Of a stretch of 64,000 nt of DNA, positions 32,679 through 41,418 are shown piece by piece. The notes beneath the pieces are model-generated. The model saw only the letters and a program-made list of their open reading frames with translations. It was not told the origin of the DNA and searched no databases. The position numbers and the translations under genes are program-made. This stretch comes from Nitrososphaera sp. (GTDB lineage: Archaea > Thermoproteota > Nitrososphaeria > Nitrososphaerales > Nitrososphaeraceae), in the NCBI GenBank assembly GCA_039938515.1, contig JBDUUL010000009.1:1-64000 (forward strand), in the 5' to 3' direction. Every line of letters starts with the position of its first letter. Position 1 is the first letter of the stretch.

Positions 32679-33328
32679 ATCATTGCGTGGTCCTTATCAA
32701 ACGGTTCGAGATTTAGAATCTGTTCTATTCGAAAGCCGGCCTTTTCCAGTTTTTTTGCTTCTTGGCTCACTACGGCGCTCGGGTCCCGAGTCACGTCGAT
32801 ACTTTGGGTCTTGACCACAAGCAGCATTATTCCGCCCTCCTTCAGGTACTTGTCGCAATTAAGCATTGCAATTTCAGTCTGGTCTGGCTGCGCTATGTCG
32901 CAGTAGACCACGTCAACCTTGCCAAAAACTGAGAAGTAGGTCTGCGGACGGCGGGCGTCTTCGTTTATCGGTACCACGTTTCGCCGCTTTGAGGCGACGT
33001 TTTCTATGAGTTCCCTGACCACCCGCGCAGACGGCTCCACTGCAAAAACTATGCCTGTATTTCCAACTATGTCAGATACATGGCTTACGGTGGTTCCTGT
33101 GGACGCTCCAAGGTAGAGGACTTTGGTGCCTTCCCTTATCGGCATTTTCTTCAAGCCCTTCTTGAGGGACCCGGCTAGCTTGCTTCTGAAAGGGTCCCAC
33201 AGCCTGTACTCGTCCCCGTCCTGATAGACTAGCTTTTCGCCATAGACGCTGTCCCCTTTTACCAAGTTCAGAGTTGCAACGTTCTTCTGGCCTCCGACAG
33301 TAAGCCATCTAATGCCTTCGTTTTCCAA
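32663..33328 (-). CDS. flpA: Fibrillarin-like rRNA/tRNA 2'-O-methyltransferase
   Basis: 221 residues from a TTG at 33328. VYGEKLV, YRLWDPFRSKLAGSL, the SAM motif VLYLGASTGTTVSHVSDI, VFAVEPSARVVRELI, VDVVYCDIAQPDQTEI and LLVVKTQSIDVTRD are fibrillarin blocks. It is the catalytic subunit of box C/D RNPs. The reading frame runs on upstream, but that stretch overlaps nop5 antisense-free coding, so the short start is chosen: the gene then overlaps the nop5 3' end by 20 nt on the same strand, a coupled operon. Confidence 0.94.
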   Translation of the reverse strand: MENEGIRWLTVGGQKNVATLNLVKGDSVYGEKLVYQDGDEYRLWDPFRSKLAGSLKKGLKKMPIREGTKVLYLGASTGTTVSHVSDIVGNTGIVFAVEPSARVVRELIENVASKRRNVVPINEDARRPQTYFSVFGKVDVVYCDIAQPDQTEIAMLNCDKYLKEGGIMLLVVKTQSIDVTRDPSAVVSQEAKKLEKAGFRIEQILNLEPFDKDHAMIYCVK

Positions 33329-34628
33329 AGCGCTTTCTTCCCTTCTTCTTGTCGCGTCGGAATCTGTTCTCCGATCCCCTATCCTGGCCGGGTCTCCCAA
33401 ACGACCCCTGCCTCTGTGCATGCTCGCGATATTTCCGATCGCGCTCCTTCTCTGGGACAGGCTCCTTGTACTTCTCCCGGATTTCAGCAAGCCTTGAATT
33501 GAGTTTTTCCGAGATGCTCGCATCAGTGCCATTATGACGGTAGTAGTCTATCCTCGCCGCAATCGCGACTTTGGACGCCACGGCGCGGGCTATCTTGCCT
33601 CGCTGCCACTTTGGCGCGGAATGAATAAGCGGATGCTGGAACAGCAATCCGTGCTTTGGAGGGCGAGAGCCAGTCTTGAGGGCGCGAAATAGGGCCTTCT
33701 CCGCGCCCAGTACCTGGATTGTGCTAGCAGGAAGGACCGCCAGCCTAGTAAGACTTCCAGCCTTGGCGATAAGCCGGGCGCCAACCGCTGCGGTAAGCAG
33801 TTCCTTAACGTTGGGAGCAACAGATTCCATGGTGGTCTCTATGTGATCGGAGAGAATCCTGCGCAGGTCGGACTGCGCAATGACCTGATCGGCCAGCCTT
33901 TGAATAATTGCAAGGTTCTCCGGCGTGATGTCTCCTCCCTTGCTTCGCCTTGCTGCGTCCAGAATGACATCGCTCTTCTTGTCCTGCATGCCAGCTGCCT
34001 CCAGAGTCTCCTTTGTTATGTTTTGACGCATTCCGCTCCTGCTTACAATTTCCGCATATGCAACCAGGCTTTGGACAAGGTTGTCAAGCTCTGGAAAATG
34101 AAGCCCGTACCATTCTCGCATCCTTGTTCCAACGGTATTGATAATTTTATCAAGCTCGTCAAGCGCGTTGATTGACTTCGTAATGTGCAGATCGAGCCTT
34201 TCAGAGGCCTCCTTTACCCTGGAAGACGAGAGCTCGATTGCAAAGTCTCGGAGAGCCAGCATTGCTTCCTGCTCGTTTTTTGCAAAGCCTGCTTTGACTA
34301 TCTGCGACGGCTTTGTGTCTTGTATTGACTTTTGCTGCTCTTCGCTCATCAGTGAAATAGTAATGCCGCTGTTTCGAAGTACGGCCGCCAAGCTGGCATC
34401 GTTTACCTTGACAATACCAAGCGGGCGCAACCTTTCTACGAACGGCCGAATATCCTCTGACATCGCGCCGCTCTTGACAAGCCTGTAGCTTTGAATAGGC
34501 TTGTCAAATTTTTTCGAAGCAATAAGACCGTCGTCCTGACCAAACGACGCGACTCCAAGTTCGAGCAAGATCACCGATATACCCTTGCTCCTTGAAGCAA
34601 TTTCGTCGCCAGTGTTCGCTGCTGCCAT
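33309..34628 (-). CDS. nop5: Nop5 (Nop56/58) C/D RNP core protein
   Basis: 439 residues, ATG at 34628. The coiled-coil and NOP domain are clear: GTRMREWYGLHFPELDNLV, then AYAEIVSRSGMR, SVAPNVKELLTAAVGARLIAKAGSLTRLAVLPASTIQVLGAEKALFRAL, and GLLFQHPLIHSAPKWQRGKIAR. It bridges guide RNA-L7Ae and fibrillarin in box C/D complexes. The last 50 residues are a Lys/Arg/Gly-rich RNA-binding tail. Operon nop5-flpA. Confidence 0.96.
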   Translation of the reverse strand: MAAANTGDEIASRSKGISVILLELGVASFGQDDGLIASKKFDKPIQSYRLVKSGAMSEDIRPFVERLRPLGIVKVNDASLAAVLRNSGITISLMSEEQQKSIQDTKPSQIVKAGFAKNEQEAMLALRDFAIELSSSRVKEASERLDLHITKSINALDELDKIINTVGTRMREWYGLHFPELDNLVQSLVAYAEIVSRSGMRQNITKETLEAAGMQDKKSDVILDAARRSKGGDITPENLAIIQRLADQVIAQSDLRRILSDHIETTMESVAPNVKELLTAAVGARLIAKAGSLTRLAVLPASTIQVLGAEKALFRALKTGSRPPKHGLLFQHPLIHSAPKWQRGKIARAVASKVAIAARIDYYRHNGTDASISEKLNSRLAEIREKYKEPVPEKERDRKYREHAQRQGSFGRPGQDRGSENRFRRDKKKGRKRFGKRRH

Positions 34629-34842
34629 CCAAAATTGTGCTGGTGCAGAGCCATTAAAAAAGATAGCATTTCTGTACGCACGTCCCTAAACCTATTGATG
34701 GCACTCGCAAACGGCGGGATATTCGGTCGAATGCGGATCAATGACAAACCGGCGGCAAAGAAATCAGCCCGGGCGTTCGCCTCGACACCCGAGAACTGGA
34801 CAAACGTTTATCTAACGAAATTCAGAATTATTCGAACGGTAC

Positions 34843-35475
34843 TTGCTTGACAAGAAGGAGCAGAAACTTCCCGTTGCGGTTAAAGATCTGATAATTGTCG
34901 CAATCGGAGTTCTTGTTGTTATTGGAGCAATGAGGGTCGCGTTTGACACCTTCAACCCCTTCTACGTTGTTTCAAGCGGAAGTATGGTCCCGACACTCTT
35001 GGTAAACGATGTCCTGGTGGTCCGCGACGGCGGTTCATTCGGCTCTTTGAAGGTCGGCGACATTATTGTTTTTAACCGACCCGACGGCGGGGATAGAGTT
35101 ATCGTCCATAGAATCGCAGAGATTTACCCCGATCCCAATACGGGTGAGAGGACTCTGAGGACAAAGGGCGACGCCAATCCAGCATCTATTCCGGGGACCG
35201 ATTACCCGATACACAAAAGCGACTATATCGGCAAGGTCATCTTTGTTCTTCCGGGGGTCGGCAACGTAACCAAGGTTCTCAGCCCACCCACTAATTACAT
35301 AATTATTGCCGTCATACTCGGCTTGCTGTTCCTCACAAGGCGCAGCAAATCAAAGGAGAGTCAGGCGGGCGCAAGTACCCCGGACGGACGCGGCGGAAGT
35401 GGCCCTGCATCTGGCGGGGAGCCAGGGACTGGGACGGACGCATCACCAACAGATTCTTCGGGACCCGGCACGTAA
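34843..35475 (+). CDS. Signal peptidase I, archaeal/ER type
   Basis: 210 residues, TTG start. N-terminal membrane helix (DLIIVAIGVLVVIGAM), catalytic S47 in SSGSMVPTL, and H89 in VIVHRI in place of the bacterial Lys, as in Sec11-type peptidases, then DYPIHKSDYIGKVIFVLPGVGNV and a second membrane helix (IIIAVILGLLFL). A Gly/Ser/Thr/Pro-rich tail of about 40 residues follows. It would process the exported proteins that are numerous here. A TATA-like CGTTTATCT (34805-34813) supports the start. Confidence 0.93.
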   Translation: MLDKKEQKLPVAVKDLIIVAIGVLVVIGAMRVAFDTFNPFYVVSSGSMVPTLLVNDVLVVRDGGSFGSLKVGDIIVFNRPDGGDRVIVHRIAEIYPDPNTGERTLRTKGDANPASIPGTDYPIHKSDYIGKVIFVLPGVGNVTKVLSPPTNYIIIAVILGLLFLTRRSKSKESQAGASTPDGRGGSGPASGGEPGTGTDASPTDSSGPGT

Positions 35476-35524
35476 GCGCTGATCGATTGCTAATGGCGAG
35501 GCCGTACACGGCCGCGGGAAACAG

Positions 35525-35556
35525 GTATATATAGGGCCTTTATATACCCGTATTTA
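35525..35556 (+). promoter_or_regulatory. Triple TATA-like promoter of TBP gene
   Basis: GTATATATAG (35525-35534), CTTTATATA (about 35539-35547) and GTATTTATA (about 35550-35558) lie in tandem before the TBP ATG at 35558. The first is at the right distance for a leaderless start. The others overlap the expected initiation site and could let TBP bind there and block its own transcription. Confidence 0.5.
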
Positions 35557-35557
35557 T

Positions 35558-36121
35558 ATGCCGCAGACCAAGCCAATTGTGAGCATTGAGAATGTGGTCG
35601 CGTCTGCTACGGTAAACCAGACGGTGAACCTGAATCTAATCACCCAGATATTTCCGGACGTAGAATATCACCCAGATCAGTTCCCGGGGTTGGTATTTAG
35701 GCTTCGGTCGCCCAAGACTGCAACTCTTATCTTCAGCTCGGGCAAGATGGTTTGTACCGGCGCAAAATCAGAAAAGATGGCCATCCAGGCCGTAAAGAAC
35801 GTGGTTCTCAAGTTGAAGAAAGGCGGAATCCCGCTTGAGCATGAGCCCCAGATAGAGATTCAGAATATAGTGGCGTCGGCAAGCCTTGGCGGCAAGATTC
35901 ACTTGGAACTTGCGGCGAGGGTGCTTCCGCGCAGCATGTACGAGCCTGAGCAGTTTCCGGGTTTGATCCACAGGATGCTGGATCCAAAGACCGTGATTCT
36001 GCTGTTTGCAAGTGGCAAGCTCGTCTGCACAGGAGCAAAGAAGGAGAGCGAGGTGTACCGGGCCGTTTCAAACCTCCACACTCTGCTTGAAGAAAAGAAT
36101 CTCATGATCTACGAAGGTTAG
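35558..36121 (+). CDS. tbp: TATA-box-binding protein
   Basis: 187 residues as two direct repeats of about 88 (8-95 and 97-185). Each has the saddle motifs: IENVVASATV / IQNIVASASL, YHPDQFPGLVFRL / YEPEQFPGLIHRM, TATLIFSSGKMVCTGAKS / TVILLFASGKLVCTGAKK. It recognises TATA boxes and recruits TFB. The intercalating Phe and Leu positions are present, and the lengths are typical. ATG start within a row of TATA-like sequences. Confidence 0.98.
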   Translation: MPQTKPIVSIENVVASATVNQTVNLNLITQIFPDVEYHPDQFPGLVFRLRSPKTATLIFSSGKMVCTGAKSEKMAIQAVKNVVLKLKKGGIPLEHEPQIEIQNIVASASLGGKIHLELAARVLPRSMYEPEQFPGLIHRMLDPKTVILLFASGKLVCTGAKKESEVYRAVSNLHTLLEEKNLMIYEG

Positions 36122-36203
36122 AACTGCCGCGTATTCACTACATGCGCGGTCCCTGCTTGCGCGTGATATATTTATCCGAACCCAAGGTTATCCTTAGCAG
36201 CAT

Positions 36204-37382
36204 ATGCCAGAGATCTGGCTTGGGTACGGGTCGACCGACGTCGTACTTGACATCAAGTTTGAAAACCTAGCAAACGAGCTCACCCCGGCCTTCAAGGCGT
36301 TGGATGAGACTGAAGTAAAATCAATTCTTGAAACAGTTCAGCTGAAGGAGGGTCAGCTGATTCTCGTGTTGTCCGCCGGAAAAGCTGTTGCGAGAATACT
36401 CTACGAGCTCGTAAAGTCGGGTCGCATGCAAGGCGTTTCTAATCTCTCTATTGACGTCCCTTCACCTGTGACGAGCATCCTTCGTTCTAACCTCGCAGGA
36501 ATAGCCGAGGCAAACTCGCAGGATTCAATCTCGGTCAACCGTATTGATCCAGGTTCATATTCAATCGCCGAGCGCCTCGAAAGATTCGCATCAGCCGTTG
36601 TCATTTCAAATACAAGCGTCGATCCACTTTTTGGGTTCGGCGGAGTCCCGACTTCGTTGCTAAGGTACTTTATGGCCAGTGACATGGCCGCTGCGTTTTC
36701 CTCAAGGCGTGACAATATACCGGCTCCCGGTGTCTCTGAAAAACCGCTGGAGGTGGCTGTTGATGCCATGGCGAAAGTCAATATATTGCAGTCTGTCGAG
36801 GTAATTGCCGGCGGTCGGAGGCCAGACGAAATTTCGGGCCTGCATGCCGGTCCTGTTGCTGAGGCATTTTACAAGTCCGTTTCACAACTAAAGGCCAATT
36901 GCGAATATCATCAGCCAAAATCAAAGGCGGTCATTGCGAGCGCCGGAGAGGCCGCCGACTCCCATTCAACGCTGAACAATTCTCTCAATTCGTTGTGGAA
37001 CACCATTCCGTACCTGGACGATGGCGGTACGGCGGTGTTGCTTGCCGAATGTAGGAACGGAATAGGCGGCGGCGCGCTGCAAATGTGCATAGAAGGCAAA
37101 ATAAAGCCAGAACAGTTTGACACAACGCTTGCACCCATTCCATACACCAGTGGGATTGAGCATTTGATGTACATCAAAGAACTTGGCAAGAAGTTTGACC
37201 TGGGAATAGTGACGTCGCTCCCCAAGTACTACGCCGGAAGTCAGCTGGGCTTCTCGGTATACAGGGGGGCCAAGGAGGCGCTTGAGAATACCCTTCAAAA
37301 GCGTGGCAAAAATTCCAAAATCCTTGTTGTCCCGGATGGAGACCTTCTGATGCCTGCGCTTGCAATCGAATCTAAAAGCTAA
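36204..37382 (+). CDS. LarA/DUF2088-like protein, hypothetical
   Basis: 392 residues. WLGYGSTDVVLDIKFENL near the start, EGQLILVLSAGKAVARILYELVKSG, AECRNGIGGGALQMCIEGKI and PYTSGIEHLMYIKELGKKFDLGIVTSLP. The overall layout and the C-terminal block VLLAECRNGIGGG resemble the lactate racemase LarA/DUF2088 group, but the nickel-pincer lysine and HxxxH pattern are not evident. It could be a non-racemase member. It has its own promoter region downstream of TBP. Confidence 0.5.
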   Translation: MPEIWLGYGSTDVVLDIKFENLANELTPAFKALDETEVKSILETVQLKEGQLILVLSAGKAVARILYELVKSGRMQGVSNLSIDVPSPVTSILRSNLAGIAEANSQDSISVNRIDPGSYSIAERLERFASAVVISNTSVDPLFGFGGVPTSLLRYFMASDMAAAFSSRRDNIPAPGVSEKPLEVAVDAMAKVNILQSVEVIAGGRRPDEISGLHAGPVAEAFYKSVSQLKANCEYHQPKSKAVIASAGEAADSHSTLNNSLNSLWNTIPYLDDGGTAVLLAECRNGIGGGALQMCIEGKIKPEQFDTTLAPIPYTSGIEHLMYIKELGKKFDLGIVTSLPKYYAGSQLGFSVYRGAKEALENTLQKRGKNSKILVVPDGDLLMPALAIESKS

Positions 37383-37417
37383 CGACTGGAGCGTCGGCAG
37401 ACCTCGCAGTCTCAGGC

Positions 37418-37431
37418 GCGGCTTTTTTTAT
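37418..37431 (+). terminator. Oligo-T terminator after LarA-like gene
   Basis: CGGCTTTTTTTATTT, 36-50 nt after the stop codon; typical archaeal oligo-T. Confidence 0.45.
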
Positions 37432-37618
37432 TTGCGGCCCATGTCGAAGTGGGCGGCCAAGTTTAGCGCGGGATTCTGTAAAAGTGAAGCGAGGGCAGGC
37501 ACCGCTTCGCTCCTAAAACAAGGCACAGAACCAATAATAGAGTAAATTTACGAATAGATGTCGTCTGCCGTTAAATTGTGAAATCTTAAATAGTGTGTTT
37601 CTTGCTTAGAATTGCAGT

Positions 37619-38119
37619 TTGCAGACTGCTCCGCTTAGAAGGGTCGGCGATTACATCATCCGCCGCTGTGAAGAGCGCGACCTCCGGGCAGTCATTGAAA
37701 TAAACATGGCAGCGTTGCCTGAGCATTATTCTGATTATTTCTTCGAGTCCATCCTGAAGGAACTGCCCGAGGCTTTTGTCGTGGCGGAGCTCGGCGAAAA
37801 GATTGTGGGATATATAATGTGCAAAATTGAGTTTGGATTTTCCAACTTTAGGAAGCTTGGGTTCGTGAAAAAAGGTCATGTCGTCTCGGTTGCCGTGCTT
37901 GAGGAGCATCGAGGGAAGGGTATTGGCCGCGCCCTCGTCCTTGAGGGGATCAACGGTTCGTCGCTTAGAAAAAGCGACGAAATCTACCTGGAGGTGCGCG
38001 TGAGCAACAAGGGAGCCATCAAGCTGTACAATGATCTGGGGTTTGAGACAAAATCCCGGCTACGGTCGTATTACCGAGACGGCGAGGACGCTTTTTTGAT
38101 GGCACTGGAAATTGGCTAG
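37619..38119 (+). CDS. GNAT N-alpha-acetyltransferase (RimI/Ard1-like)
   Basis: 166 residues, TTG start. GNAT motifs: YIIRRCEERDLRAVIEIN, FVVAELGEKIVGYIMCKIE, HVVSVAVLEEHRGKGIGRALV (acetyl-CoA loop R-x-x-G-x-G/A), and YLEVRVSNKGAIKLYNDLGFE. Similar archaeal enzymes acetylate protein N-termini co-translationally. A TATA-like TCTTAAATA at about 37584-37592 precedes it by about 27 nt. Confidence 0.92.
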   Translation: MQTAPLRRVGDYIIRRCEERDLRAVIEINMAALPEHYSDYFFESILKELPEAFVVAELGEKIVGYIMCKIEFGFSNFRKLGFVKKGHVVSVAVLEEHRGKGIGRALVLEGINGSSLRKSDEIYLEVRVSNKGAIKLYNDLGFETKSRLRSYYRDGEDAFLMALEIG

Positions 38120-38166
38120 CCATGTCTTAAAAAGATTGATAAGATCGGTTTCGAGCCTGAAATACA

Positions 38167-38394
38167 ATGGAACTTGGGAAGAGGCAGATGAGGAATCGGG
38201 GAGCAGGGCTTGCCCTCATCGTTGTTGCCGTCCTGGTTTTCATTGTCTATGTATACCTACTTTTCTTTAGCAGCTGGAGCATGGTGGTCGTACAGGCAAC
38301 AATTCTAGGAGCGATCGGGATTCTCCTTCTGGTGCTTGGGTGGATTGGTTACACTATGCTAACGGCGCCAAAGGCCCCGGAAGCGACAAAATAG
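38167..38394 (+). CDS. Small two-helix membrane protein
   Basis: 75 residues, ATG. A basic start (GKRQMRNRG) and two membrane helices (GLALIVVAVLVFIVYVYLLFF and VVVQATILGAIGILLLVLGWIGY) with a short loop FSSWSM, then TAPKAPEATK. Helix lengths and positive-inside charges are consistent. Function unknown. Confidence 0.65.
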   Translation: MELGKRQMRNRGAGLALIVVAVLVFIVYVYLLFFSSWSMVVVQATILGAIGILLLVLGWIGYTMLTAPKAPEATK

Positions 38395-38419
38395 CTTGCT
38401 AATTTGAAAGCTGAAAGGC

Positions 38420-39280
38420 TCAGATTCGTTCAGATTTTCCGCCAACCCAGGTATCCGCCACGACCTGGTATATCCGTGGACCGACTTCCCTGACAATCTT
38501 GATCCCTTTTATCACAACGTCATGTCCTGCGAAGGCCCTGTCCACTTCGGAAATTGCCGCATCACCCGCCGCTGCCTTGTTATCGGCCTTGAGATGGCAA
38601 AAGTAGTGGATCATCCCTCCTTCGGCCTTGAGTGCGGCAATTGCACTCTCCATGTAGCTGGAAGCTCGTTCAGGCAGTGGCATTAGCACCCGGTCAGCAA
38701 TCCCAGTAAGAGTCCTGCGGATCGCAGCGTCAGCATCATCGTGGATTGACACTACGCGCTCGTTAACCTTGTTTAGCACCGAGTTGATTCTGCACAGTTC
38801 AGCCGCAGCTTCGTTTGAATCAATGTTGTACACGAGGCATTTCTTGTGCTTTCTTGCGATTACGATCGAGTAGGTGCCGACGCCCCCGAACATATTGACG
38901 ATCACCTCCCCGTCTGCGACTAGGCTTGCAATCCGTTCTCGTTCTGTGGATAGTCGTGGAGAAAAGTACGTTTTGGCCACATCGACCCGGAAGCGGCAGC
39001 CGTGCTCCCGGTATTCTGTCAGGGTTTTGTTTACTCCAGACACGAATTCCAGATCCCTGATCCTGTAGTCTCCTCTAACCGCAGATGACTGCATAAAGAC
39101 CGATTTGGCAGTCTTGACGTTCTGAAGAATTGCGCCCCCTATCAAAGTTTTTTTTTCGATCAGAGTGTCAGGGATTTTGATTATTACAATGTCGCCTATC
39201 ATATCAAACGCCGAGTAGAGCTGTGAAACCTCTTCGGGCGGCAGGACAGTTGAGAGCGCTTCCTTGAGCATGTGAGGCAT
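38420..39280 (-). CDS. trm5: tRNA (guanine37-N1)-methyltransferase Trm5
   Basis: 286 residues, ATG. GDIVIIKIPDTL at the N-terminus, RVDVAKTYFSPRLSTERERIASLV, the SAM motif VIVNMFGGVGTYSIVIA, YNIDSNEAA, and VLMPLPERA (the NPP/NLP-like catalytic motif). It methylates N1 of G37, guarding the reading frame. Trm5 and the wybutosine enzyme Taw2 are hard to separate by eye, so the wider Trm5/Tyw2 call is certain and the exact role is probable. Confidence 0.9.
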   Translation of the reverse strand: MPHMLKEALSTVLPPEEVSQLYSAFDMIGDIVIIKIPDTLIEKKTLIGGAILQNVKTAKSVFMQSSAVRGDYRIRDLEFVSGVNKTLTEYREHGCRFRVDVAKTYFSPRLSTERERIASLVADGEVIVNMFGGVGTYSIVIARKHKKCLVYNIDSNEAAAELCRINSVLNKVNERVVSIHDDADAAIRRTLTGIADRVLMPLPERASSYMESAIAALKAEGGMIHYFCHLKADNKAAAGDAAISEVDRAFAGHDVVIKGIKIVREVGPRIYQVVADTWVGGKSERI

Positions 39281-39289
39281 TAGTTCGCC

Positions 39290-41101
39290 CTATTGATTCT
39301 TGGTATAGTAATAGTTGCCTAATTGCTTTTGTTCTCTATCTAGCCGACTGCCTTCTTTGTTCACACGGGGCCTGCCGCTGGTTTCATCGCGCCTGTATGA
39401 GACACCAAGCGACTTTAGGAATCTATTCATTCCTTCCTCCTTGCGAAGAGGCGACGTGGCGGAACCTTCAACTCCGGGCTTGCCTTCAAAAAGAATGAGC
39501 GTGTCTGAGACCAAGTCCATAAGCTGGAGGTCATGGTCGATTACCACAGCGGACTTGCCTCGTGCGCGAACAAACCTTTGCAGAAACTTGGCAACAGCTA
39601 TTCTGTCTTCGGCATCCAAGAATGCAGAGGGCTCATCCAAAGCGTAAATGTCGGCAGAACGCAGGAGGCTCGCAGAAACCGCTGCTTTTTGCAGCTCGCC
39701 TCCGCTCAGGTTTTTGACAGACTTGTCATAGAGTTTTTTTACTCCCATTGGGATGAGGATCTGATCTTCAACCGCCGAACCTTCTATCGGACTCTCATAT
39801 GCCGCGTACATCAGCGACCGAACATCCCCGTCATACTCCTGGCTCAGATATTGTGGCTTGTACGAAATCTTTGCCGATGTGCGGATTTCACCACTATCAG
39901 GCTTATCAACACCGGCAAGCATTTTCATGAATGTTGTCTTACCAAGGCCGTTTGCTCCGACTATTCCCACGATTTCCCCCTGCCTGATTCTTCCCGCTGC
40001 GACGCCCAGCGTGAAAGAAGGGTATCTCTTCTCAATCCCCGTGAATTCTGCCACCGAAACATCAAGAATGGAATCGTCGATGGAGCTTGCAATGTCGAAC
40101 TTGAACGCCTTGTCGCGGAAGCGCACATTCTCAGCAGGGATGAATCCTTCGAGAAAATTGTTAATGCCGATCTTGGTACTCTGCAATCCCGCTACAATGC
40201 CATAAGCCCCCGGCTCGCCATACAGGATGTTGACATAGTCCGACAAGTAGTCCAGAAGCGAGAGGTCGTGCTCAACTACCATCACGCTTTTGCCCTCGTC
40301 TGCAAGTTGCCTTATCACTTTTGCGACTGCCAAACGCTGGTAGACGTCATTGTACGACGAAGGCTCGTCGAAGAAGTAATACTCGGCGTCCTTTGCGGCC
40401 GCAGTCGCCACAGCCAGCCTCTGCAACTCGCCGCCACTGAGGTCAGAGATGTTGCGGTCTAGAACGCTTTCCAGTTGCAGCTGTTGCACAAGCCGATCCG
40501 CGACCTTGCGCTCGTCAAACTTGGCAAGCAGCTCTCGGGGAGTGCCCTTGAACGCCTTTGGGATAAGGTAAACAAGCTGGGGTTTTATTGATGCCCGCAG
40601 TTGCCCGCTGGCTATCTTTTCAAAATGCGACTTTAATTCAGTCCCCTGAAATCTTTTCAGAACCTGGTCCCAAGTGGTGCCGGCGTCGAAGTTGCCAAGA
40701 TTCGGTCTCATGTTTCCAGACAAGACATTGACAACAGTGGACTTGCCCATTCCGTTTCTGCCTACTAGCCCCAAAACCGATCCTTTCTTCGGAGTTGGCA
40801 GGCGGTAAAATCTAAACGAGTTTATCCCATACTGATGTATTTTTTCCTCTGTCAGCTCCCGTGCAAGGTTTACAATAACTATGGCGTCAAACGGACATTT
40901 CTTAATGCAGATGCCGCAGCCAGTACAGAGATCCTCAGCAATAACGGCCTTTCCGTCCTCCGGCCTCTGGATTATGCACTCGCCTCCAGTTTTGTTTACT
41001 GGACAGTATGTTATGCACTCAAGGCCGCATTTTCTTGGCTGGCAGAGTTCCTCGTCAAGAACTGCCACTCTGTGTGTGGACTTTGGATCGGCGTTTCCCA
41101 T
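39290..41101 (-). CDS. abce1: ABCE1/Rli1 ribosome-recycling ATPase
   Basis: 603 residues. The N-terminal Fe-S domain has two cysteine sets (CQPRKCGLECITYCP, and CTGCGICIKKCP), followed by two ABC domains. Walker A motifs are GRNGMGKST and GANGLGKTT, signatures LSGGELQR and LSGGELQK, and Walker B motifs YYFFDEPSS and YALDEPSA. It splits 70S ribosomes after termination. ATG at 41101 with a TATA box (41129-41140 on the minus strand). Confidence 0.98.
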   Translation of the reverse strand: MGNADPKSTHRVAVLDEELCQPRKCGLECITYCPVNKTGGECIIQRPEDGKAVIAEDLCTGCGICIKKCPFDAIVIVNLARELTEEKIHQYGINSFRFYRLPTPKKGSVLGLVGRNGMGKSTVVNVLSGNMRPNLGNFDAGTTWDQVLKRFQGTELKSHFEKIASGQLRASIKPQLVYLIPKAFKGTPRELLAKFDERKVADRLVQQLQLESVLDRNISDLSGGELQRLAVATAAAKDAEYYFFDEPSSYNDVYQRLAVAKVIRQLADEGKSVMVVEHDLSLLDYLSDYVNILYGEPGAYGIVAGLQSTKIGINNFLEGFIPAENVRFRDKAFKFDIASSIDDSILDVSVAEFTGIEKRYPSFTLGVAAGRIRQGEIVGIVGANGLGKTTFMKMLAGVDKPDSGEIRTSAKISYKPQYLSQEYDGDVRSLMYAAYESPIEGSAVEDQILIPMGVKKLYDKSVKNLSGGELQKAAVSASLLRSADIYALDEPSAFLDAEDRIAVAKFLQRFVRARGKSAVVIDHDLQLMDLVSDTLILFEGKPGVEGSATSPLRKEEGMNRFLKSLGVSYRRDETSGRPRVNKEGSRLDREQKQLGNYYYTKNQ

Positions 41102-41128
41102 CGAATAATCTAGCGAATAAAATTCGCA

Positions 41129-41140
41129 CTGATGCGTTAT
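41129..41140 (-). promoter_or_regulatory. TATA box of ABCE1 gene
   Basis: On the minus strand GCTATATAACGC, about 28-39 nt before the ATG. Confidence 0.5.
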
Positions 41141-41248
41141 ATAGCTACCTCTGCGTGTCCCTACTACTTGCTCCTAGACACTCCGTAGATTGTAATTGAG
41201 ATTCGCATACCAAGATCGGCATTTCCGTGATAGCATCCTTCGCAGGAA

Positions 41249-41259
41249 CATTAATTTAG
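41249..41259 (+). promoter_or_regulatory. TATA box of 5S rRNA
   Basis: CATTAATTTAG, 24-34 nt before the 5S stem. Confidence 0.5.
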
Positions 41260-41282
41260 CCCTCAGACGATGACACCGGTAA

Positions 41283-41395
41283 GCCGGTCATAGCGGCAGG
41301 GTGCGACCCGGTCCCATTCCGAACCCGGAAGTCAAACCTGCTGTCGCTGCTGTGTTACTGACCTGCGTGAGCGGTTGGGAAGCAGCAGTGCTGGC
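41283..41395 (+). rRNA. rrf: 5S ribosomal RNA, unlinked from 16S/23S
   Basis: The universal 5S core is read directly: GGTCCCATTCCGAACCCGGAAG, then TCAAACC, and later GCGGTTGGGAAGCAGCAG. The ends GCCGGT (41283-41288) and GCTGGC (41390-41395) pair as helix I. Length is about 113 nt, normal for 5S, with possibly 1-3 more bases at either end. No 16S or 23S gene is near, so the 5S gene stands alone between ABCE1 and an unknown gene, as in other thaumarchaea. Confidence 0.95.
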
Positions 41396-41418
41396 ATTCT
41401 TCAATCATATTCTGGATC

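Noticed and set aside
33329-33532. 68-codon N-terminal extension of fibrillarin
   Set aside because: It lies inside the nop5 gene on the same strand in another frame and has no fibrillarin-like content.
34698-34850. 50-codon plus frame before the signal peptidase gene
   Set aside because: It overlaps the probable TATA box and start codon of the peptidase gene; no conserved features. Could be reconsidered if conserved in relatives.
39533-40462. 309-codon plus frame opposite ABCE1
   Set aside because: Antisense shadow of a highly conserved ABC protein; it contains no coherent protein motifs.
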